Part shown: one piece after another, positions 44,928-56,647 of the stretch
How the letters are laid out: every line of letters starts with the position of its first letter
How positions within the stretch are numbered: the stretch's first letter is position 1
Assembly (NCBI RefSeq): GCF_000422785.1
Contig: NZ_AUGS01000016.1
Location: 40,576-104,575, forward strand
Reading direction: 5' to 3'
Length of the DNA stretch: 64,000 nt
From: Pseudovibrio exalbescens DSM 16456
GTDB taxonomy: Bacteria; Pseudomonadota; Alphaproteobacteria; Rhizobiales; Stappiaceae
Made by a program: the position numbers and the translations under genes
The notes under the pieces: model-generated
The model's input: the letters and a program-made list of their open reading frames with translations, nothing else
Told to the model about the DNA's origin: nothing
Database searches by the model: none

Positions 44928-47090
44928 TCAGCCTGCCTTTGTTTCCCTCAAATATCCATCAACCAACTCGGTCACCCGGTGAGCGCGCTGTTCCAGATGA
45001 GAAATGGCTTGCCGCACCTCCTCAACACCCTCACCGGTGGTCACAGCCATATCGCTGACCTTGTTAATAGCTTGAGCCACTTCCGAGGAGCCGCCTGTGA
45101 CTTGCTGAATGTTTTGCGAAATCTCTCCAGTGGTCTTGGCCTGTTCCTCAATGGCACTGGTCACGGCAGCAGCTACCTCATTCATCTCGCCAATCACCTG
45201 AATCACCTCATGGATCGCGCCGACTGCCGCTCGTGTTTCAGATTGAACTGCTTGAATCTGGCTGCTGATTTCTTCTGTTGCCTTGCCGGTCTGGTTGGCC
45301 AGTTCCTTGACCTCGGAAGCAACAACCGCAAACCCCTTCCCGGCCTCACCAGCGCGCGCCGCCTCGATGGTTGCATTCAGCGCAAGCAGGTTGGTTTGCT
45401 CGGCAATATCGCTGATGAGCGATACAACCTCATTGATGCGCCCCGCAGCGGTTTCCAATCCATTGATAGTAGTCTGGGCCTGTAGCGCCTTGTCACCTGC
45501 CTCCTCGGAAATACGGTTGGATCTTGCCAGGTCCCGATCTATTTCCTGAACCGTGGCAGTAAGTTCCTCGGTCGCGCCGGCAACGGCCTGCAGGCCCTGC
45601 AATGACTGGTCAGAGGCGGCCGCCGCAGTTTGCGCTTCGCTGGCTGTTTGCTCAGATACGCTTGTCATCTGGTTCGATGCGCTTTCCAACTGACGCAAGG
45701 CGGCGTTCACATCGGCAATCACAGCAGTCACATTGTTGTCGAAAGCGGCGTTCAGATGCACCAGCCGCTCTGCCGTTTCGCGCTGTTGCGCCCTGTCAGC
45801 CTCCTGATCCGCCGCAAGTTGGCGTTCGCGCCGAAGGCCGTCCTGAAAGGCATCCACATTACGGGCAATGTCTCCAATTTCATCACGGCGATGTGTGCCG
45901 GGCACGCGTGTATCCAACTTGCCCGCACGAATGCGGGTAATCGCAGATGACAGGTGAGCCAAAGGCCGGGAAATGTACAAGGCAACAGCCAAGGCGGCCC
46001 CAAGAACCAATACCAGAACGCTCACGGCAACCGTAAGTATGGAATAAAGTACGTTCGAAGACGCTGCACTCACTTCGGCACGGCTGATTTCCGTTGCAAC
46101 GACCGCAGGCTGTCCAAACAGGTCGATAGGTGCCAACTGATAAGCTTTGCTATCAGTGTAAAGGGTTTGAGAGCCAGAGCGTTCATCGCCAATGCTGAGA
46201 TCAAGCCCCCCAAACGGCTGCAGCAGCGGCGCACTAGGGGCTCTTACCGGCTTGGAAAGCAAAAGCCCCTTGTCATCCAGAAGATAGCCCTGCGCACTCT
46301 CCCCAATCAACAATGGTTGGCCCAGAATTTCGTTGAAGAAGGAATGCGTGATCCGCAACATCACGACACCGCTCAGTTCCACACTGCCAAAGCCTTCCGT
46401 GTAAACCGGCGTTGCAACAAACTGGCTGGGAACACCCCCTGCAGGTCCATAGGCTGCAAATTCGGATGACAACACCTGACCCGGCGCTGCCTCCAATGCC
46501 GCGGTGTAGAGGTCAGGAACAGGCGTGGTCTCGAACACCTTATCCTCAACTGACAGCAAAAAATCTCCGGACTTGGTTACGCTGTAGAGCACCAAACCAT
46601 CCAGGTCGAAAAACAGCATATCCGCATAGCCGCCAGTCTGCCATTGTGCAAAGAAATCGCCGTGTATGCCCTCATGTTTCGAGCCATAAAGGTTGTCCGC
46701 ACCCTTCATGACCTCGGCCCGCTCTGCAGGGCTATCGCTTGTGTTGTGATATGCGTCTCTGATTTCGCCGGGATCCCCTGACAACTCAACCGCCAATGGC
46801 AATTCCGCAACCAGTTGTTTCATGGTGGCGCCGCTTGCCATGGCTTGCAAGTCCGTCTGCGTATCCGTCACAACCCGTTGCAATTGCCTCGCGGTATTTT
46901 GAGAGGTCAGCGTCAATTGTACTTCGGCACCATGGCGCAAGCCCGTCTCTGCCTCACGCAACGCAAAGTAGCCTACAGAGCCACTCGCCAGAACACCAAG
47001 ACAGATCACAATCGTCGGGATGATGACCCGAAGCGAAAACCCTTTGGCAGTTTTGCCCTCTGCAAACGCACCGTCGTTCGTACTACGCAC
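44928..47090 (-). CDS. Methyl-accepting chemotaxis protein (paralogue 1)
   Basis: 720 residues, start GTG 47090 behind GGAGGGAATT. TM1 (about 18-42), a periplasmic sensor of about 300 residues resembling a double-Cache fold, TM2 (about 350-375), HAMP (376-430), and a cytoplasmic signalling domain. The hairpin tip [20 protein letters not shown] binds CheA and CheW. The sensor shares HGDFxxxxQxGGYADxLxF and the following SVTKSG-type strand with the second MCP, so the two arose by duplication. The ligand is unknown. No pentapeptide CheR-docking tail is visible at the C-terminus (YLRETKAG). Confidence 0.94.
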   Translation of the reverse strand: MRSTNDGAFAEGKTAKGFSLRVIIPTIVICLGVLASGSVGYFALREAETGLRHGAEVQLTLTSQNTARQLQRVVTDTQTDLQAMASGATMKQLVAELPLAVELSGDPGEIRDAYHNTSDSPAERAEVMKGADNLYGSKHEGIHGDFFAQWQTGGYADMLFFDLDGLVLYSVTKSGDFLLSVEDKVFETTPVPDLYTAALEAAPGQVLSSEFAAYGPAGGVPSQFVATPVYTEGFGSVELSGVVMLRITHSFFNEILGQPLLIGESAQGYLLDDKGLLLSKPVRAPSAPLLQPFGGLDLSIGDERSGSQTLYTDSKAYQLAPIDLFGQPAVVATEISRAEVSAASSNVLYSILTVAVSVLVLVLGAALAVALYISRPLAHLSSAITRIRAGKLDTRVPGTHRRDEIGDIARNVDAFQDGLRRERQLAADQEADRAQQRETAERLVHLNAAFDNNVTAVIADVNAALRQLESASNQMTSVSEQTASEAQTAAAASDQSLQGLQAVAGATEELTATVQEIDRDLARSNRISEEAGDKALQAQTTINGLETAAGRINEVVSLISDIAEQTNLLALNATIEAARAGEAGKGFAVVASEVKELANQTGKATEEISSQIQAVQSETRAAVGAIHEVIQVIGEMNEVAAAVTSAIEEQAKTTGEISQNIQQVTGGSSEVAQAINKVSDMAVTTGEGVEEVRQAISHLEQRAHRVTELVDGYLRETKAG

Positions 47091-47202
47091 AATTCCCTCC
47101 GTAATTCAGCGGAGGACAGTGTGCTCTGGAACTTGTTAAATAGAGGGTAAAGGGTGACTACTACTTATGGTTTAGTATAGACCAACTGAGCCGCTCCAAA
47201 TT

Positions 47203-47237
47203 AAAAAGGCCAGAGCACCGAACGATGCTCTGGCCTT
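47203..47237 (-). terminator. Intrinsic terminator of the chemoreceptor gene at 47310
   Basis: 12-bp perfect stem AAGGCCAGAGCA / TGCTCTGGCCTT, 8-nt loop, five T on the minus strand. T-rich sequence also follows on the plus strand. Confidence 0.92.
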
Positions 47238-47309
47238 CTGTTTTTAGTTCCGGCGTTTCAACGAGAACGCGGCCGGATCAGAGTTGTGCAGCAACTTTGC
47301 GGACTGGTA

Positions 47310-49508
47310 TCAAGCAGCCCTGATATCGTTCAAGTAGTTTTCGACCAGCACACGCAGTGCATCCGATTGTTCCGCCAGATGCGTGGAGGCCGAAAGCACA
47401 TTGCCCGCTTCCGTCCCGGTGTCGCCCGCAATGGAGCTCACCTTGGTGATCGCTTGTGTAACTTCGGTAGAACCGGCAGTCACCTGCTGGATATTACCGG
47501 AAATGTCAGTTGCCGTAGCAGCCTGTTCCTCGACCGCACCCGCAATAGCTGTCGCTACTTCGTTGATAGTACCGATCACCTGAGAGATTTCCTTGATGGC
47601 CATAACGGCTTTTTCAGTTTCAGACTGAACCGCCTGAATCTGGACACCGATCTCACCAGTAGCCTGTCCGGTCTGGTTCGCCAGCCCCTTCACTTCCGCT
47701 GCAACAACAGCAAACCCTTTGCCAGCTTCGCCGGCACGGGCAGCCTCAATCGTCGCATTCAACGCCAGCAGATTGGTCTGATCAGCAATGTCGTTAATAA
47801 TCGAAACGACTTCACCAATCCGCTGGGCCGCCTCCATCAGGCCTGTCACAGAGCCTTCTGCATTCACGGCCATCTCGGCCGCCTGAGCAGAAATGTCCGC
47901 CGACCGTCTCACTTCACGGTCGATTTCACCAACTGTTGCAGACAGTTCTTCTGCAGCACCTGCGACGGCTTGCAGGTTCACCAACGACTGTTCAGAGGCT
48001 GAGGATACAGTTTGCGCTTCGGCATTGGTCCGTTCGGACATGCTGGCCATGGAATTGGCGGTCGTCTGCAAGGTAGACCCGGCATCGCGAACCGAACCAA
48101 GGATCTGACGTACACTTTCATCAAACTTGTGCGTCAGCTCGTCAACATATCGGCCACGCTCAATGCGTTCCTGCTGGGTCCGTGCTTGCTCGGCATCAAG
48201 CTCCCGTGCCCGTTTCAGGCCGTCTCGGAAGTTCAACACTGCACGACCAATGTCACCAATCTCGTCTTTGCGAGCTGCCTCTTGCACATCGATCTCCAAA
48301 TCCCCTTCTTCGATCTTCTGGATCGTACGACCCAGATTGCCAAGGGGGGAAGAAATCTGCCGCGCAAAGAAATAGCCAACAATTGCAATTGCGACTAGGA
48401 CACCAATAGAGCTCCAGAAGACAGAGGAAGCCAACTGATAAACACCCGCCAGCGCCTCATCAACGCTCGCCTCGGCAACAACAATTGCATGCTTGTCAGA
48501 TGCTTCCAATGGTGCTCCGACCATGAACTTGCCATCTGCCTGTATGAAGCGATCTACAAGACCTTTCTGGTTGTCGTTCCCGTCATGAAGAACCTTGAGA
48601 ACATCGGCAGACAATGTTTCCTTCAGCGCTGTCGGCTCAGCAGAAAGCGGCTTGTTGGAAAGGACGACACCTTGGTCCGAAACCAGATAAGACTGACCAG
48701 TCTCACCAAGGCCGTTCCGATCCGCTAACACGGAATCAAAGAAATCGACATTCAAACGGATGACCACAACGCCTTCCCGACTTGCACCCGCCATGCCATG
48801 CAAGAACACCGGTGTTGCGATGAACAGAGAAGGTTCTCCTCCGGCGAGGTCATAAGCCGCATACGAACTCATGATGACCGAACCGTCTTCGGCCTCCGCA
48901 GCTTTGCGATACACCTCACCCAACCCGCTCTTGTTAATCTCCGGGTTGTTGATGCTTTCGAATAGCTCGGCCGATTTTGTGACAGTGTAGAGGATCTCGC
49001 CGTCATTATTGAAAACGAGAATGTCCGCATAACCACCATTCTGGTAGTTCGTTACGAAATCCCCATGCACATTCGCGTGACGCCAGGAATACATGGTGGA
49101 GTTGCCATCGCCATTGACGGCCAGCCGATCTTCTACCGTGGATCCGTCAGGACGATAAAACTCAAGAACCTCGGCACGGTCCTCCCCCACATTCCGATAG
49201 GCTGTCTGCAAGTCTGTCATTGCAGTCTGCATCGCCGTACCGGTTGCGATCCGCTTGATATCCGCCCGAATTTGCGTCAATCGCATGTCGAGCAAGTTTC
49301 GGCGGGACTCAGCCAGCAATTTCAATTCGCCCTGCTGCGCCTCCGTCAGCGACGCCTGGCCACTATTGTAAGCCAGGAAACCGATGACAAGACTTGAGAC
49401 AATCGCAAGACCCACCATCACAATTGGCAGACGGAAACCGATTTTATAAAATCTATTCTGACGTGTTGAGCCGCCAGATCCGCTCGTTTTTGCAGTATTC
49501 TCCCGCAT
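47310..49508 (-). CDS. Methyl-accepting chemotaxis protein (paralogue 2)
   Basis: 732 residues. TM1 (about 25-47), a large periplasmic double-Cache-like sensor, TM2 (about 360-380), HAMP, and a signalling domain with the same hairpin tip as paralogue 1 ([20 protein letters not shown]). The sensors retain [19 protein letters not shown], so the folds match although the ligand pockets may differ. ATG 49508 follows GGGG at about 9 nt; a longer start at 49538 is unsupported. Each copy has its own terminator, so each is regulated separately. Confidence 0.94.
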   Translation of the reverse strand: MRENTAKTSGSGGSTRQNRFYKIGFRLPIVMVGLAIVSSLVIGFLAYNSGQASLTEAQQGELKLLAESRRNLLDMRLTQIRADIKRIATGTAMQTAMTDLQTAYRNVGEDRAEVLEFYRPDGSTVEDRLAVNGDGNSTMYSWRHANVHGDFVTNYQNGGYADILVFNNDGEILYTVTKSAELFESINNPEINKSGLGEVYRKAAEAEDGSVIMSSYAAYDLAGGEPSLFIATPVFLHGMAGASREGVVVIRLNVDFFDSVLADRNGLGETGQSYLVSDQGVVLSNKPLSAEPTALKETLSADVLKVLHDGNDNQKGLVDRFIQADGKFMVGAPLEASDKHAIVVAEASVDEALAGVYQLASSVFWSSIGVLVAIAIVGYFFARQISSPLGNLGRTIQKIEEGDLEIDVQEAARKDEIGDIGRAVLNFRDGLKRARELDAEQARTQQERIERGRYVDELTHKFDESVRQILGSVRDAGSTLQTTANSMASMSERTNAEAQTVSSASEQSLVNLQAVAGAAEELSATVGEIDREVRRSADISAQAAEMAVNAEGSVTGLMEAAQRIGEVVSIINDIADQTNLLALNATIEAARAGEAGKGFAVVAAEVKGLANQTGQATGEIGVQIQAVQSETEKAVMAIKEISQVIGTINEVATAIAGAVEEQAATATDISGNIQQVTAGSTEVTQAITKVSSIAGDTGTEAGNVLSASTHLAEQSDALRVLVENYLNDIRAA

Positions 49509-49716
49509 AGCTATGCCCCACTGTAATACATGGGTCAAAAGTACGAGGTTGACCTTAACTGAAGCTTAAATCCCAGTTTAATTTGATAAATCGCTACACC
49601 TTAGAGCTGCACATCCGCCATCCAACAGACACACAAGGTTGGCGAACGTAGGCGCATGCCTCTTTCCGACGCGAAAGCCTTCTCACAAAAACACTCACTC
49701 AGGCAGCCCAAAAAAC

Positions 49717-49748
49717 AAAAAACGCCCCCGGTCAACGACCGGGGGCGT
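49717..49748 (-). terminator. Terminator at the end of the ribosomal protein block
   Basis: 12-bp stem ACGCCCCCGGTC / GACCGGGGGCGT with a 3-nt loop and a T-rich minus-strand tail, 25 nt after the rplQ stop. Confidence 0.95.
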
Positions 49749-49773
49749 CTTTAAAAGCTGTTTGTTGAGGCTA

Positions 49774-50199
49774 TTAAGCCGCGTTTTCTGCAGCTTCTTC
49801 AGCTTCAACACGTGCGCGGTCGCCCGCACCACGTGCTTCAACATCGCGATCAACAAACTCAATCACGGCCATTGGTGCACTGTCACCATGGCGGAAGCCT
49901 GCCTTAAGAACGCGGGTGTAGCCACCCTCACGATCCTTGTAGCGCTCTGCCAGAGTTTCGAACAGCTTGCGAACCATGACAACGTCGCGAACCTGAGAGA
50001 TCGCCTGACGACGTGCGTGCAGGTCGCCCCGCTTGCCGAGGGTGATGAGTTTATCTGCAATTGGACGCAGCTCTTTTGCCTTCGGAAGCGTCGTAACGAT
50101 TTGCTCATGCTGGATGAGCGCAGCAGCCATGTTGGCAAACATTGCCTTGCGGTGGCTTGACGTCCGATTGAGCTTGCGGCCGGATTTTCCGTGGCGCAT
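49774..50199 (-). CDS. rplQ: 50S ribosomal protein L17
   Basis: 141 residues. [24 protein letters not shown] is the L17 start, and the body ends in an acidic Ala/Glu-rich tail. It sits at the peptide exit side of the large subunit. ATG 50199 follows GAAGGAGAGG. Last gene of the S10-spc-alpha block, 68 nt after rpoA and before the strong terminator. Confidence 0.98.
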   Translation of the reverse strand: MRHGKSGRKLNRTSSHRKAMFANMAAALIQHEQIVTTLPKAKELRPIADKLITLGKRGDLHARRQAISQVRDVVMVRKLFETLAERYKDREGGYTRVLKAGFRHGDSAPMAVIEFVDRDVEARGAGDRARVEAEEAAENAA

Positions 50200-50267
50200 G
50201 GCCCTCTCCTTCAATTAACTACGCAGCGGTCGCAACGGACCACTTGGGGCACAAAGCCCCGTTTAGC

Positions 50268-51290
50268 TTAATACTGGTGGTCTTCGTAGCGCTTGGCGAG
50301 CTCATCGATATTTTCAGGCGGCCAATTGGCCACTTCCATACCGAGGTGCAGACCCATCTGCGCCAGAACTTCTTTGATCTCATTCAGAGACTTACGACCG
50401 AAGTTCGGTGTGCGAAGCATTTCTGCTTCAGTCTTCTGGATCAGATCACCAATATAGACGATATTGTCGTTCTTCAGGCAGTTCGCAGAACGAACAGACA
50501 ATTCAAGCTCATCAACCTTCTTGAGCAGAGCCGGGTTAAATGCCAGTTCTGCAACGGTTTCTTCCTGAACTTCACGAGTTGGCTCTTCAAAGTTCACAAA
50601 GATCGACAGCTGATCCTGCAGAATTCGAGCCGCATACGCGATCGCATCTTCAGGAACAACGGAGCCGTCCGTTTCTACAGTCAGTGTAAGCTTGTCATAG
50701 TCCAGAACCTGCCCTTCACGGGTGTTCTCGACCTTGTAGCTCACCTTCTTGACCGGAGAATAAAGGCTGTCCACCGGAATAAGGCCAATCGGCGCATCTT
50801 CCGGGCGGTTTGCTGCCGCAGCAACATAGCCCTTACCTGTGTTTGCCGTGAACTCGATGCGCACTTCAGCGCCCTCGTCCAGGTTACACAGCAAGAGATC
50901 CGGGTTCAGAACTTCAACATCACCAACGGTCTCGATATCGCCAGCATATACAGCACCTGGCCCTTGCTTGCGCAGAACCATGCGCTTTGGACCCTCATTG
51001 TCCATACGCAGAGCGATTTCCTTGATGTTCAGAATGATGTCAGTCACATCTTCACGTACACCAGGAATGGAGGAGAACTCGTGCAGCACGCCATCGATCT
51101 GGATCGCGGTAACCGCAGCACCTTGAAGCGAGCTGAGGAGAATACGACGCAGAGCGTTGCCCAGGGTGAGGCCATAACCACGCTCAAGAGGCTCTGCAAC
51201 AACAGAGGCCTTGAAACGCGGATCATCACCCGGACGCACGTCCAGCTTGGTTGGTTTGATCAGTTCTTGCCAGTTTTTCTGAATTGTCAC
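50268..51290 (-). CDS. rpoA: RNA polymerase alpha subunit
   Basis: 340 residues, start GTG 51290. The N-terminal dimerisation and assembly domain (1-235, [18 protein letters not shown]) is followed by a linker and the C-terminal domain (about 250-325) with [16 protein letters not shown] and the helix [14 protein letters not shown] that contacts UP-element DNA and activators. Length and ending are normal for alphaproteobacteria. Encoded between rpsK and rplQ. Confidence 0.98.
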   Translation of the reverse strand: MTIQKNWQELIKPTKLDVRPGDDPRFKASVVAEPLERGYGLTLGNALRRILLSSLQGAAVTAIQIDGVLHEFSSIPGVREDVTDIILNIKEIALRMDNEGPKRMVLRKQGPGAVYAGDIETVGDVEVLNPDLLLCNLDEGAEVRIEFTANTGKGYVAAAANRPEDAPIGLIPVDSLYSPVKKVSYKVENTREGQVLDYDKLTLTVETDGSVVPEDAIAYAARILQDQLSIFVNFEEPTREVQEETVAELAFNPALLKKVDELELSVRSANCLKNDNIVYIGDLIQKTEAEMLRTPNFGRKSLNEIKEVLAQMGLHLGMEVANWPPENIDELAKRYEDHQY

Positions 51291-51379
51291 GTTCTAATCC
51301 CTTCGGCTTTCTCGTTGGTCATGCCTGAAAGGCAGCCAACCATCCTTTGCCATGGGTTGAAAACATGCCCGACGAAATG

Positions 51380-51769
51380 TCAGACGCGGCGACGCTTGCG
51401 CGGACGGCAACCGTTGTGCGGGATCGGCGTAACGTCGCGAATGGACGTAATGACGAAACCACCGGCCTGCAGAGCACGCAGAGCAGATTCACGACCGGAA
51501 CCAGGACCACGAACTTCGACCTCAAGGGTGCGCATGCCGTGTTCGGCAGCCTTGCGACCAGCGTCTTCGGCTGCGACCTGTGCGGCGTATGGGGTAGACT
51601 TACGAGACCCCTTGAAGCCGAGCGCGCCAGCAGACGACCAAGAGATCGCATTGCCCTGAGCATCGGTAATGGTGATCATGGTGTTGTTGAACGTAGAGTT
51701 CACATGCGCGATGCCGGAAGTAATATTCTTCCGCTCGCGGCGACGCACACGCGTCGAATCCTTAGCCAT
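51380..51769 (-). CDS. rpsK: 30S ribosomal protein S11
   Basis: 129 residues, typical S11: [39 protein letters not shown] and the basic C-terminus [13 protein letters not shown]. It lies on the platform of the small subunit near the mRNA exit and is needed for 30S assembly. 67 nt after rpsM and 89 nt before rpoA in the alpha-operon segment. Confidence 0.98.
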   Translation of the reverse strand: MAKDSTRVRRRERKNITSGIAHVNSTFNNTMITITDAQGNAISWSSAGALGFKGSRKSTPYAAQVAAEDAGRKAAEHGMRTLEVEVRGPGSGRESALRALQAGGFVITSIRDVTPIPHNGCRPRKRRRV

Positions 51770-51836
51770 TCTTTTTTCCTTCGATATCTACACCGCCGTA
51801 ATCGCCGGCGGCTCCACCTGACAAACGCCGGTGAAA

Positions 51837-52205
51837 TTACTTCTTCTTACCAGCGATCGCCTTTGCAGGACCCTTACGGGTACGTGCATTCGTGTGGGTG
51901 CGCTGACCGCGAACCGGCAGGCCACGACGGTGACGAAGACCGCGGTAGCAACCAAGGTCCATCAGACGCTTGATGTTCATCGCTGTTTCACGACGCAAGT
52001 CACCTTCAACCAGGTATTCTGCATCGATCGTTTCACGGATCTTCAGGACTTCTGCGTCCGAAAGTTCATTGACGCGAGTATGAGCAGCAATGCCGACCTT
52101 CTCGAGGATCTGCTGCGCAAACTTCGGGCCAATACCGTGAATGTACTGCAGCGCAACCAGAGTGCGCTTGTTCGTCGGAATGTTGACGCCAGCAATACGA
52201 GCCAC
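51837..52205 (-). CDS. rpsM: 30S ribosomal protein S13
   Basis: 122 residues, start GTG 52205 behind [21 protein letters not shown], the helix-two-turn-helix region and the basic tail [24 protein letters not shown] are standard. It contacts P-site tRNA and L5. The 203-nt gap upstream, containing an intrinsic terminator, sets it apart from adk, so it may head its own transcript with rpsK, rpoA and rplQ. Confidence 0.98.
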   Translation of the reverse strand: MARIAGVNIPTNKRTLVALQYIHGIGPKFAQQILEKVGIAAHTRVNELSDAEVLKIRETIDAEYLVEGDLRRETAMNIKRLMDLGCYRGLRHRRGLPVRGQRTHTNARTRKGPAKAIAGKKK

Positions 52206-52260
52206 GTTATTTCTCCTTTACGAGGGAACGACCATCGTACCCTCTATCCTTCTGTACGGC

Positions 52261-52317
52261 CGCTCGCGAGCGAGACAACCGGTTACAGCACTAATGTTAA
52301 CCTTGGTATATCCAAGG
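52261..52317. repeat. Palindrome and hairpin in the adk-rpsM gap
   Basis: CGCTCGCGAGCG (52261-52272) is a perfect 12-bp palindrome, and CCTTGG-TATAT-CCAAGG (52301-52317) is a perfect 6-bp hairpin abutting the terminator. They lie in the leader of rpsM and may be feedback or promoter elements. Confidence 0.4.
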
Positions 52318-52357
52318 AAAACCGGCGCAAATCGAAACAGTATCGATGTGCGCCGGC
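52317..52357 (-). terminator. Intrinsic terminator between adk and rpsM
   Basis: Outer stem CCGGCGCA / TGCGCCGG (52322-52329 with 52349-52356) plus inner ATCGA / TCGAT, followed by four T on the minus strand, 52 nt after the adk stop. It probably ends or attenuates the S10-spc transcript after adk. Confidence 0.8.
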
Positions 52358-52408
52358 TTTTACTGTATTCCAAAGGACAGCGCAAGCGCCGCCTTGAAAT
52401 TCCGCAGA

Positions 52409-52981
52409 TTATTCCGCTGTCAAAGCAGCATCGATCTGGGAAGCAACTTCATCGACGGACTGCATGCCGTCAACTTTCTTGAGCATACCGCGGGCCTCGT
52501 AGTACGCGACCAAAGGTGCAGTCTGCTCATTGTAAACCGCCAACCGCTTCTTAAGCGCATCAGCGTTGTCGTCGGAACGCACTTCCGCGCTCTCACGAGC
52601 CCGTTTTTCAATGCGCTCCAACAGGATTGCTTCATCGACTTCAAGCTGAACAACGCCGTCCAGCTTGAGCGCCTTTTCTTCAAGCAGGTCACCCAAAGCA
52701 TCAGCCTGGGCAATGGTCCGTGGGAAGCCGTCCAGAATGAACCCATTGGCGCAATCCGGCTCTTCAATACGTTCCGAGATGATTTTGCAGATCACGTCAT
52801 CGGAGACCAGCTCACCGCGGTCAAGAATACCCTTGACCTGAAGACCCACTTCACTCTCCGCTGCGACAGCCGCCCGCAGCATGTCACCGGTGGAAAGCTG
52901 GACAATACCATGCTTTTCAACCAGCCGTGCTGCCTGCGTGCCTTTCCCCGCACCCGGAGGGCCCAACAGAATAAGCCTCAT
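52409..52981 (-). CDS. adk: Adenylate kinase
   Basis: 190 residues, short-LID form. The P-loop [11 protein letters not shown], the AMP-binding [11 protein letters not shown], the [13 protein letters not shown] segment and the LID arginines are present. It interconverts ATP+AMP and 2 ADP. Its ATG overlaps the secY stop by 4 nt, so it is translated with secY, as is common in the spc operon. No Cys4 zinc LID. Confidence 0.98.
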   Translation of the reverse strand: MRLILLGPPGAGKGTQAARLVEKHGIVQLSTGDMLRAAVAAESEVGLQVKGILDRGELVSDDVICKIISERIEEPDCANGFILDGFPRTIAQADALGDLLEEKALKLDGVVQLEVDEAILLERIEKRARESAEVRSDDNADALKKRLAVYNEQTAPLVAYYEARGMLKKVDGMQSVDEVASQIDAALTAE

Positions 52982-54315
52982 TTACGTTTCCCCCTCAACT
53001 TTGTCTTCTTCACGAGCCCTTCGTACTGATGCGCCAGCAGATGCCCTTGAACCTGTGAGACAGTGTCCATTGTTACGCTAACGACAATCAAGAGGGAAGT
53101 ACCACCAAAATAGAACGGCACACCCGTAGCTGAGATGAGGAACTCTGGAAGCAGGCAAATGAGCGTGATGTAAATTGCGCCTACCACCGTGATGCGTGTC
53201 AGAACGTGGTCAATATACTGTGCAGTCCGTTCGCCCGGACGAATGCCCGGAATGAAACCACCATGCTTCTTCAGGTTGTCCGCTGTATCCGTCGGATTGA
53301 AAACAATCGCGGTATAGAAGAAACAGAAGAAGATGATAAGGCCCGCGTACAGAACCATGTAAGCTGGCTGACCATGACCCAAGAGGGCTGTAATGGTCGT
53401 CAGCCACTCGTTGCCACCGGAAGCATCCGCGCTTTGAAAGCTCGAAAGCGTCGCTGGAACGAGAAGAAGAGAGGACGCAAAAATCGGAGGAATCACACCG
53501 GCGGTGTTCAGCTTGAGCGGAAGGAACGAGGTGTTCCCTTCGTAAAGCTTGTTACCGTGCTGCCGCCGCGGATACTGGATCAGAAGCCGGCGCTGCGCCC
53601 GCTCCATGAATACAATAATTCCGATGACGACAACCGAGAGGATGATCACTGCCAGAATGATTGGCGTTGCAAGAGCGCCCTGACGACCAAGCTCCAAAGT
53701 AGAAGCGATCGCAGACGGCAAACCTGCAACAATGCCCGCAAAAATGATAAGAGAGATACCATTACCGACGCCGCGAGAGGTGATTTGCTCACCCAGCCAC
53801 ATCAGGAACATGGTACCGCCAACAAGCGTGATAACTGCGGAAATGCGGAAGAACATACCCGGATCGATCACCACATTGGCAGATTCAAGCCCCACGGAAA
53901 TACCGTAGGCTTGGAAGGTCGCCAGGATGACCGTACCGTAACGGGTATACTGGTTCATCTTTTTCCGCCCGCTCTCCCCTTCCTTCTTCATCTGTTCCAA
54001 TGAAGGAACAACCGAGGTCATCAGCTGGATGATAATGGAAGCAGAGATGTACGGCATGATGCCGAGGGCGAAAATTGCCATACGTTCAACGGCACCGCCG
54101 GAGAACATATTGAACAGGCCAATGATGCCAGACTGGGCCTGACCAAAGGCCTGCGCCAGCGCTTCAGGATCAATACCAGGCAACGGAATATAAGTACCGA
54201 ACCGGTACACCAAAAGCGCACCTAGCGTAAACCAGATCCGCTTCTTCAGTTCCTCAGCCTTGGCAAAGGCAGAAAAGTTAAGATTTGAAGCAAGTTGCTC
54301 GGCAGCAGATGCCAT
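52978..54315 (-). CDS. secY: Protein translocase subunit SecY
   Basis: 445 residues, ten membrane helices. [10 protein letters not shown] follows helix 1 and the plug region [21 protein letters not shown] is typical. The cytoplasmic loop before helix 7 ([14 protein letters not shown]) contacts SecA and ribosomes. It forms the protein-conducting channel with SecE and SecG. Follows rplO after 45 nt and overlaps adk by 4 nt. Confidence 0.98.
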   Translation of the reverse strand: MASAAEQLASNLNFSAFAKAEELKKRIWFTLGALLVYRFGTYIPLPGIDPEALAQAFGQAQSGIIGLFNMFSGGAVERMAIFALGIMPYISASIIIQLMTSVVPSLEQMKKEGESGRKKMNQYTRYGTVILATFQAYGISVGLESANVVIDPGMFFRISAVITLVGGTMFLMWLGEQITSRGVGNGISLIIFAGIVAGLPSAIASTLELGRQGALATPIILAVIILSVVVIGIIVFMERAQRRLLIQYPRRQHGNKLYEGNTSFLPLKLNTAGVIPPIFASSLLLVPATLSSFQSADASGGNEWLTTITALLGHGQPAYMVLYAGLIIFFCFFYTAIVFNPTDTADNLKKHGGFIPGIRPGERTAQYIDHVLTRITVVGAIYITLICLLPEFLISATGVPFYFGGTSLLIVVSVTMDTVSQVQGHLLAHQYEGLVKKTKLRGKRK

Positions 54316-54360
54316 TCCGCGCTCCGGTCAGTTTGGATACACCAAAAAAAAGAGCAAGGC

Positions 54361-54831
54361 CTATTCGGCCTTTGCTCCCTTGATTACGACCTTGCCGCCT
54401 GCTTTTTCAACTGCTTCAACAGCAGTCTTGGAAGCGCCGGCAATTTCGAAAGTCACAGCAGCTTTCAGCTCGCCATCGCCCAAGAGACGGACACCGTCCC
54501 GAACGCGCTTGACAACGCCTGCTGCCTTGAGTGTCTCAACTGTAACCGGTGCGGAAGCGTCGAGCTTGCCCGCGTCGATTGCAGTTTGTACACGTCCCAA
54601 GGACACAACATTGAAGTCCTTAGCAAAGATGTTCGTGAAGCCGCGCTTTGGAAGACGACGATGCAATGGCATCTGACCACCTTCAAAGCCCTTGATGGCT
54701 ACACCCGAACGGGACTTCTGACCTTTGACACCACGGCCGCCAGTCTTACCCTTGCCGGAACCGATACCACGACCAACGCGGACACGGTCCTTAACAGCTC
54801 CAGGATTGTCCCGGATTTCGTTAAGTTTCAT
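54361..54831 (-). CDS. rplO: 50S ribosomal protein L15
   Basis: 156 residues. [38 protein letters not shown] and [16 protein letters not shown] are the L15 hallmarks, cited here as blocks: the Gly/Arg-rich N-terminal extension threads through 23S rRNA. Late-assembly protein of the large subunit. In the spc segment between rpmD and secY. Confidence 0.97.
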   Translation of the reverse strand: MKLNEIRDNPGAVKDRVRVGRGIGSGKGKTGGRGVKGQKSRSGVAIKGFEGGQMPLHRRLPKRGFTNIFAKDFNVVSLGRVQTAIDAGKLDASAPVTVETLKAAGVVKRVRDGVRLLGDGELKAAVTFEIAGASKTAVEAVEKAGGKVVIKGAKAE

Positions 54832-54852
54832 TTGTTTTACTCCCGGCTCACG

Positions 54853-55047
54853 TTACGCTTCGTCGACGACGCGAACGAGATGCTTCACCTTACGGATCAT
54901 GCCGCGCACTTCAGGAGTATCCTTCAGGGTGCGACGACGATGCATCTTGTTCAGTCCCAGACCAATCAGCGTGGCACGCTGATCCGCAGGACGGCGCAGC
55001 GGGCTGCCGATCTGTTCGACCGTTACGGTCTTTTCAGTATTCGCCAT
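54853..55047 (-). CDS. rpmD: 50S ribosomal protein L30
   Basis: 64 residues, the short bacterial L30: [36 protein letters not shown] and [11 protein letters not shown]. It binds 5S and 23S rRNA regions of the large subunit. 21 nt before rplO, 44 nt after rpsE. Confidence 0.98.
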   Translation of the reverse strand: MANTEKTVTVEQIGSPLRRPADQRATLIGLGLNKMHRRRTLKDTPEVRGMIRKVKHLVRVVDEA

Positions 55048-55091
55048 GACATTAACCCTTGTTCATGTCTAGAACGGTCCAAACCGGGGGA

Positions 55092-55655
55092 TCAACCCTC
55101 GGACGGAGCCGCTGCCGCATCGTCGGTGTCGCGACGACGAGCCTGAATGGTGGATACCTTAAGGCCGCGACGTGCCGCAACAGAACGCGGGCTGTCTTCC
55201 TTTTTCAGTGCTTCGAACGTAGCGCGTACCATGTTGTACGGGTTCGAAGTACCAGTTGATTTCGCAACCACGTCCTGAACGCCAAGCGTCTCGAACACAG
55301 CACGCATCGGACCACCTGCGATGATACCAGTACCCGCAGGTGCTGCACGCATCATGACCTTGCCTGCGCCATGACGGCCTTCGACGTCGTGGTGAAGGGT
55401 GCGACCTTCACGAAGTGGTACCCGGATCATTGTCCGCTTCGCAGCTTCCGTTGCCTTGCGGATTGCTTCAGGTACTTCGCGGGCTTTGCCGTGACCAAAG
55501 CCTACGCGGCCCTTCTGGTCTCCAACAACAACCAATGCTGCAAAGCCAAAGCGACGACCGCCCTTGACCACTTTTGCAACGCGGTTGATGTGAACGAGCT
55601 TATCGACAAATTCGCTGTCGCGCTCTTCGCGATCCCGGTTGTCCTGTCTCGCCAT
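55092..55655 (-). CDS. rpsE: 30S ribosomal protein S5
   Basis: 187 residues. The double-stranded-RNA-binding-like core is [21 protein letters not shown], and [19 protein letters not shown] holds the loop linked to decoding accuracy. An Asp-rich N-terminal tail and an Ala-rich C-terminal extension ([12 protein letters not shown]) are usual in this class. ATG 55655 was taken over an in-frame start at 55685. 13 nt or more after rplR. Confidence 0.98.
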   Translation of the reverse strand: MARQDNRDREERDSEFVDKLVHINRVAKVVKGGRRFGFAALVVVGDQKGRVGFGHGKAREVPEAIRKATEAAKRTMIRVPLREGRTLHHDVEGRHGAGKVMMRAAPAGTGIIAGGPMRAVFETLGVQDVVAKSTGTSNPYNMVRATFEALKKEDSPRSVAARRGLKVSTIQARRRDTDDAAAAPSEG

Positions 55656-55698
55656 ATTTTCGTCTTCCGTTCTCTTTCTTTGCACCGTGAGATGCAGA

Positions 55699-56055
55699 TC
55701 AGAAATTCAGTCCGCCTTCACGAGCAGCATCTGCCAGGGCCTTTACACGGCCGTGGTACAGATAACCGCCACGATCAAACACGACGTCCTTAACACCAGC
55801 AGCAATTGCGCGCTCTGCGAGCAGCTTGCCTACGACTTCAGCCGCGGACTTGTTGCCACCGTTCGCCAAGGTGCCTCGTACATCTTTATCAAGCGAAGAC
55901 GCCGCACACAGGGTGAAGCCCTTTGTGTCGTCGATGATCTGAGCGTAGATCTGCTTGGACGAGCGGAAAACGGACAGACGAGGACGCCCATTCGCTACCT
56001 TTTTGATCGAACGGCGGACGCGAGCGCGACGACGTTCGAAAGAATTGTTCGCCAT
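55699..56055 (-). CDS. rplR: 50S ribosomal protein L18
   Basis: 118 residues: [20 protein letters not shown] at the start and [20 protein letters not shown] at the end are the 5S-rRNA-binding L18 blocks. Works with L5 and L25 in the central protuberance. Located between rplF and rpsE, gaps of 11 and 43 nt. Confidence 0.98.
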   Translation of the reverse strand: MANNSFERRRARVRRSIKKVANGRPRLSVFRSSKQIYAQIIDDTKGFTLCAASSLDKDVRGTLANGGNKSAAEVVGKLLAERAIAAGVKDVVFDRGGYLYHGRVKALADAAREGGLNF

Positions 56056-56066
56056 GGTCGGTTCCG

Positions 56067-56600
56067 TTACTTCTTTTTGCCTTCCTTACGGACGATGTAT
56101 TCGTCCGCGTACCGAATACCCTTGCCCTTGTAGGGCTCAGGCGGACGATATTCGCGAATGTTCGCGGCTACCTGTCCGATCTGCTGCTTATCGATGCCGC
56201 TGATTACGACTTCGGTAGGCTTAGGGCAAACGATGTTGATCCCCTCAGGAATGTCAAACTTGACATCATGAGAGAAACCGAGGGCCAAGTTAAGGGTCTT
56301 GCCCTGAACCTGAGCACGGTAACCAACACCCTGGATTTCCAGTTTTCTTTCGAAACCGGAGGTCACACCAGTGATAAGGTTAGCGATCATGGTGCGGCAC
56401 ATACCCCACATTGAACGCGCTGCCTTAGTCTGGTTGCGCGGATCAACGCGGATGCCATCATCAGTCATCTCGACCAGAACAAGGTCATTGGCCACGAAGG
56501 AGAGTTCCCCCTTCGGGCCTTTGACCGCTACTTCCTGGCCGTTGATCGTTGCCGTTACCCCGCTAGGCACGGGGACTGGCCTTTTGCCAATTCGAGACAT
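56067..56600 (-). CDS. rplF: 50S ribosomal protein L6
   Basis: 177 residues in two repeats. [15 protein letters not shown] opens it; the C-terminal [20 protein letters not shown] is the invariant L6 signature that contacts the sarcin-ricin region. Near the factor-binding site. Between rpsH (47 nt) and rplR (11 nt). Confidence 0.98.
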   Translation of the reverse strand: MSRIGKRPVPVPSGVTATINGQEVAVKGPKGELSFVANDLVLVEMTDDGIRVDPRNQTKAARSMWGMCRTMIANLITGVTSGFERKLEIQGVGYRAQVQGKTLNLALGFSHDVKFDIPEGINIVCPKPTEVVISGIDKQQIGQVAANIREYRPPEPYKGKGIRYADEYIVRKEGKKK

Positions 56601-56647
56601 AGGATCAACCTGTCAGTTATTATATTGTACGTAGTGGCAGTGCCGCA

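Noticed and set aside
50244..51659. Plus-strand open frame of 471 codons across rpoA and rpsK
   Set aside because: It is antisense to two certain genes and mirrors their codon pattern. The translation has no recognisable family.
52206..52408. A missing rpmJ (L36) gene between secY/adk and rpsM
   Set aside because: The gap has no 37-41 codon frame with the Cys/His pattern of L36, and I recall that alphaproteobacteria encode it elsewhere, so its absence is not unusual.
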